Origin: Candidatus Aerophobota bacterium
GTDB lineage: Bacteria > Aerophobota > Aerophobia > Aerophobales > B3-G15
Assembly (NCBI GenBank): GCA_021163905.1
Contig: JAGGTG010000168.1
Coordinates: forward strand, 1 to 5,716
Length of the DNA stretch: 5,716 nucleotides
Reading direction: 5' to 3'
The notes under the pieces are model-generated. The model did no database searches, had not been told where the DNA came from, and was given only the letters and a program-made list of their open reading frames with translations. Made by a program: the position numbers and the translations under genes. Below, in pieces: positions 5,693 through 5,716 of this stretch. Numbering within the stretch: position 1 is the stretch's first letter; every line of letters begins with the position of its first letter.

Positions 5693-5716
5693 TATCTGGT
5701 GTGTTTGGTTTAAAGG

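Noticed and set aside
5615..5716. Rho-independent terminator after gene 4
   Set aside because: The region holds a G/T-rich tandem repeat with no self-complementary stem followed by a T run.

Overview
The window is a compact, single-strand array of four genes (all +, 104-5614) that looks like one operon. Its two ends carry short, GC-richer, degenerate repeat tracts. Gene order is: an unrecognised aromatic-rich 275-aa protein; an M14-type zinc carboxypeptidase-like protein of about 410 aa; a 779-aa three-helix membrane protein whose C-terminal third resembles an SPFH/band-7 (HflK-type) domain; and a 376-aa single-pass membrane protein that also carries SPFH-like signatures (HflC-type position). 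Genes 1/2 overlap by about 35-44 nt, genes 2/3 overlap by 8 nt, and genes 3/4 are 31 nt apart, so co-transcription and partial translational coupling are likely.

The coding DNA is AT-rich, with heavy use of ATA (Ile), AGA/AGG (Arg) and AAA (Lys). GTG starts, Shine-Dalgarno-like sequences and overlapping genes indicate a bacterium (less likely an archaeon). The codon use and the Lys/Glu/aromatic-rich proteins would suit a thermophile or an uncultivated candidate-phylum genome, but nothing here allows a firm placement. There is no rRNA, tRNA, CRISPR array, transposase, integrase or identifiable mobile element.

Layout: 1-25 is a short 8/8/9-bp repeat-like tract; 26-103 is a leader with a G7 Shine-Dalgarno-like run; 104-931 is the unknown gene; 888-2120 the M14 peptidase-like gene, whose start lies in the end of gene 1 near an A8/A7 tract; 2113-4452 the large SPFH-like membrane protein; 4453-4474 a perfect 11-bp tandem duplication; 4484-5614 the small SPFH-like membrane protein; 5634-5692 a degenerate 8/9-bp tandem repeat (GTTGGGTC-like units).

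The notable idea is an operon joining a zinc peptidase fold to two divergent membrane SPFH proteins. The two SPFH proteins appear to be paralogues that share a helical insert inside the domain and the same C-terminal G-[IV]-x-I motif. By analogy with HflK/HflC, which form a membrane cage around the protease FtsH, the two could form a hetero-oligomeric membrane scaffold. Its large cytoplasmic lysine-rich segment (in gene 3) could recruit the cytoplasmic peptidase and the unknown protein. The domain calls rest on motif reading by eye, and the scaffold model is inference.
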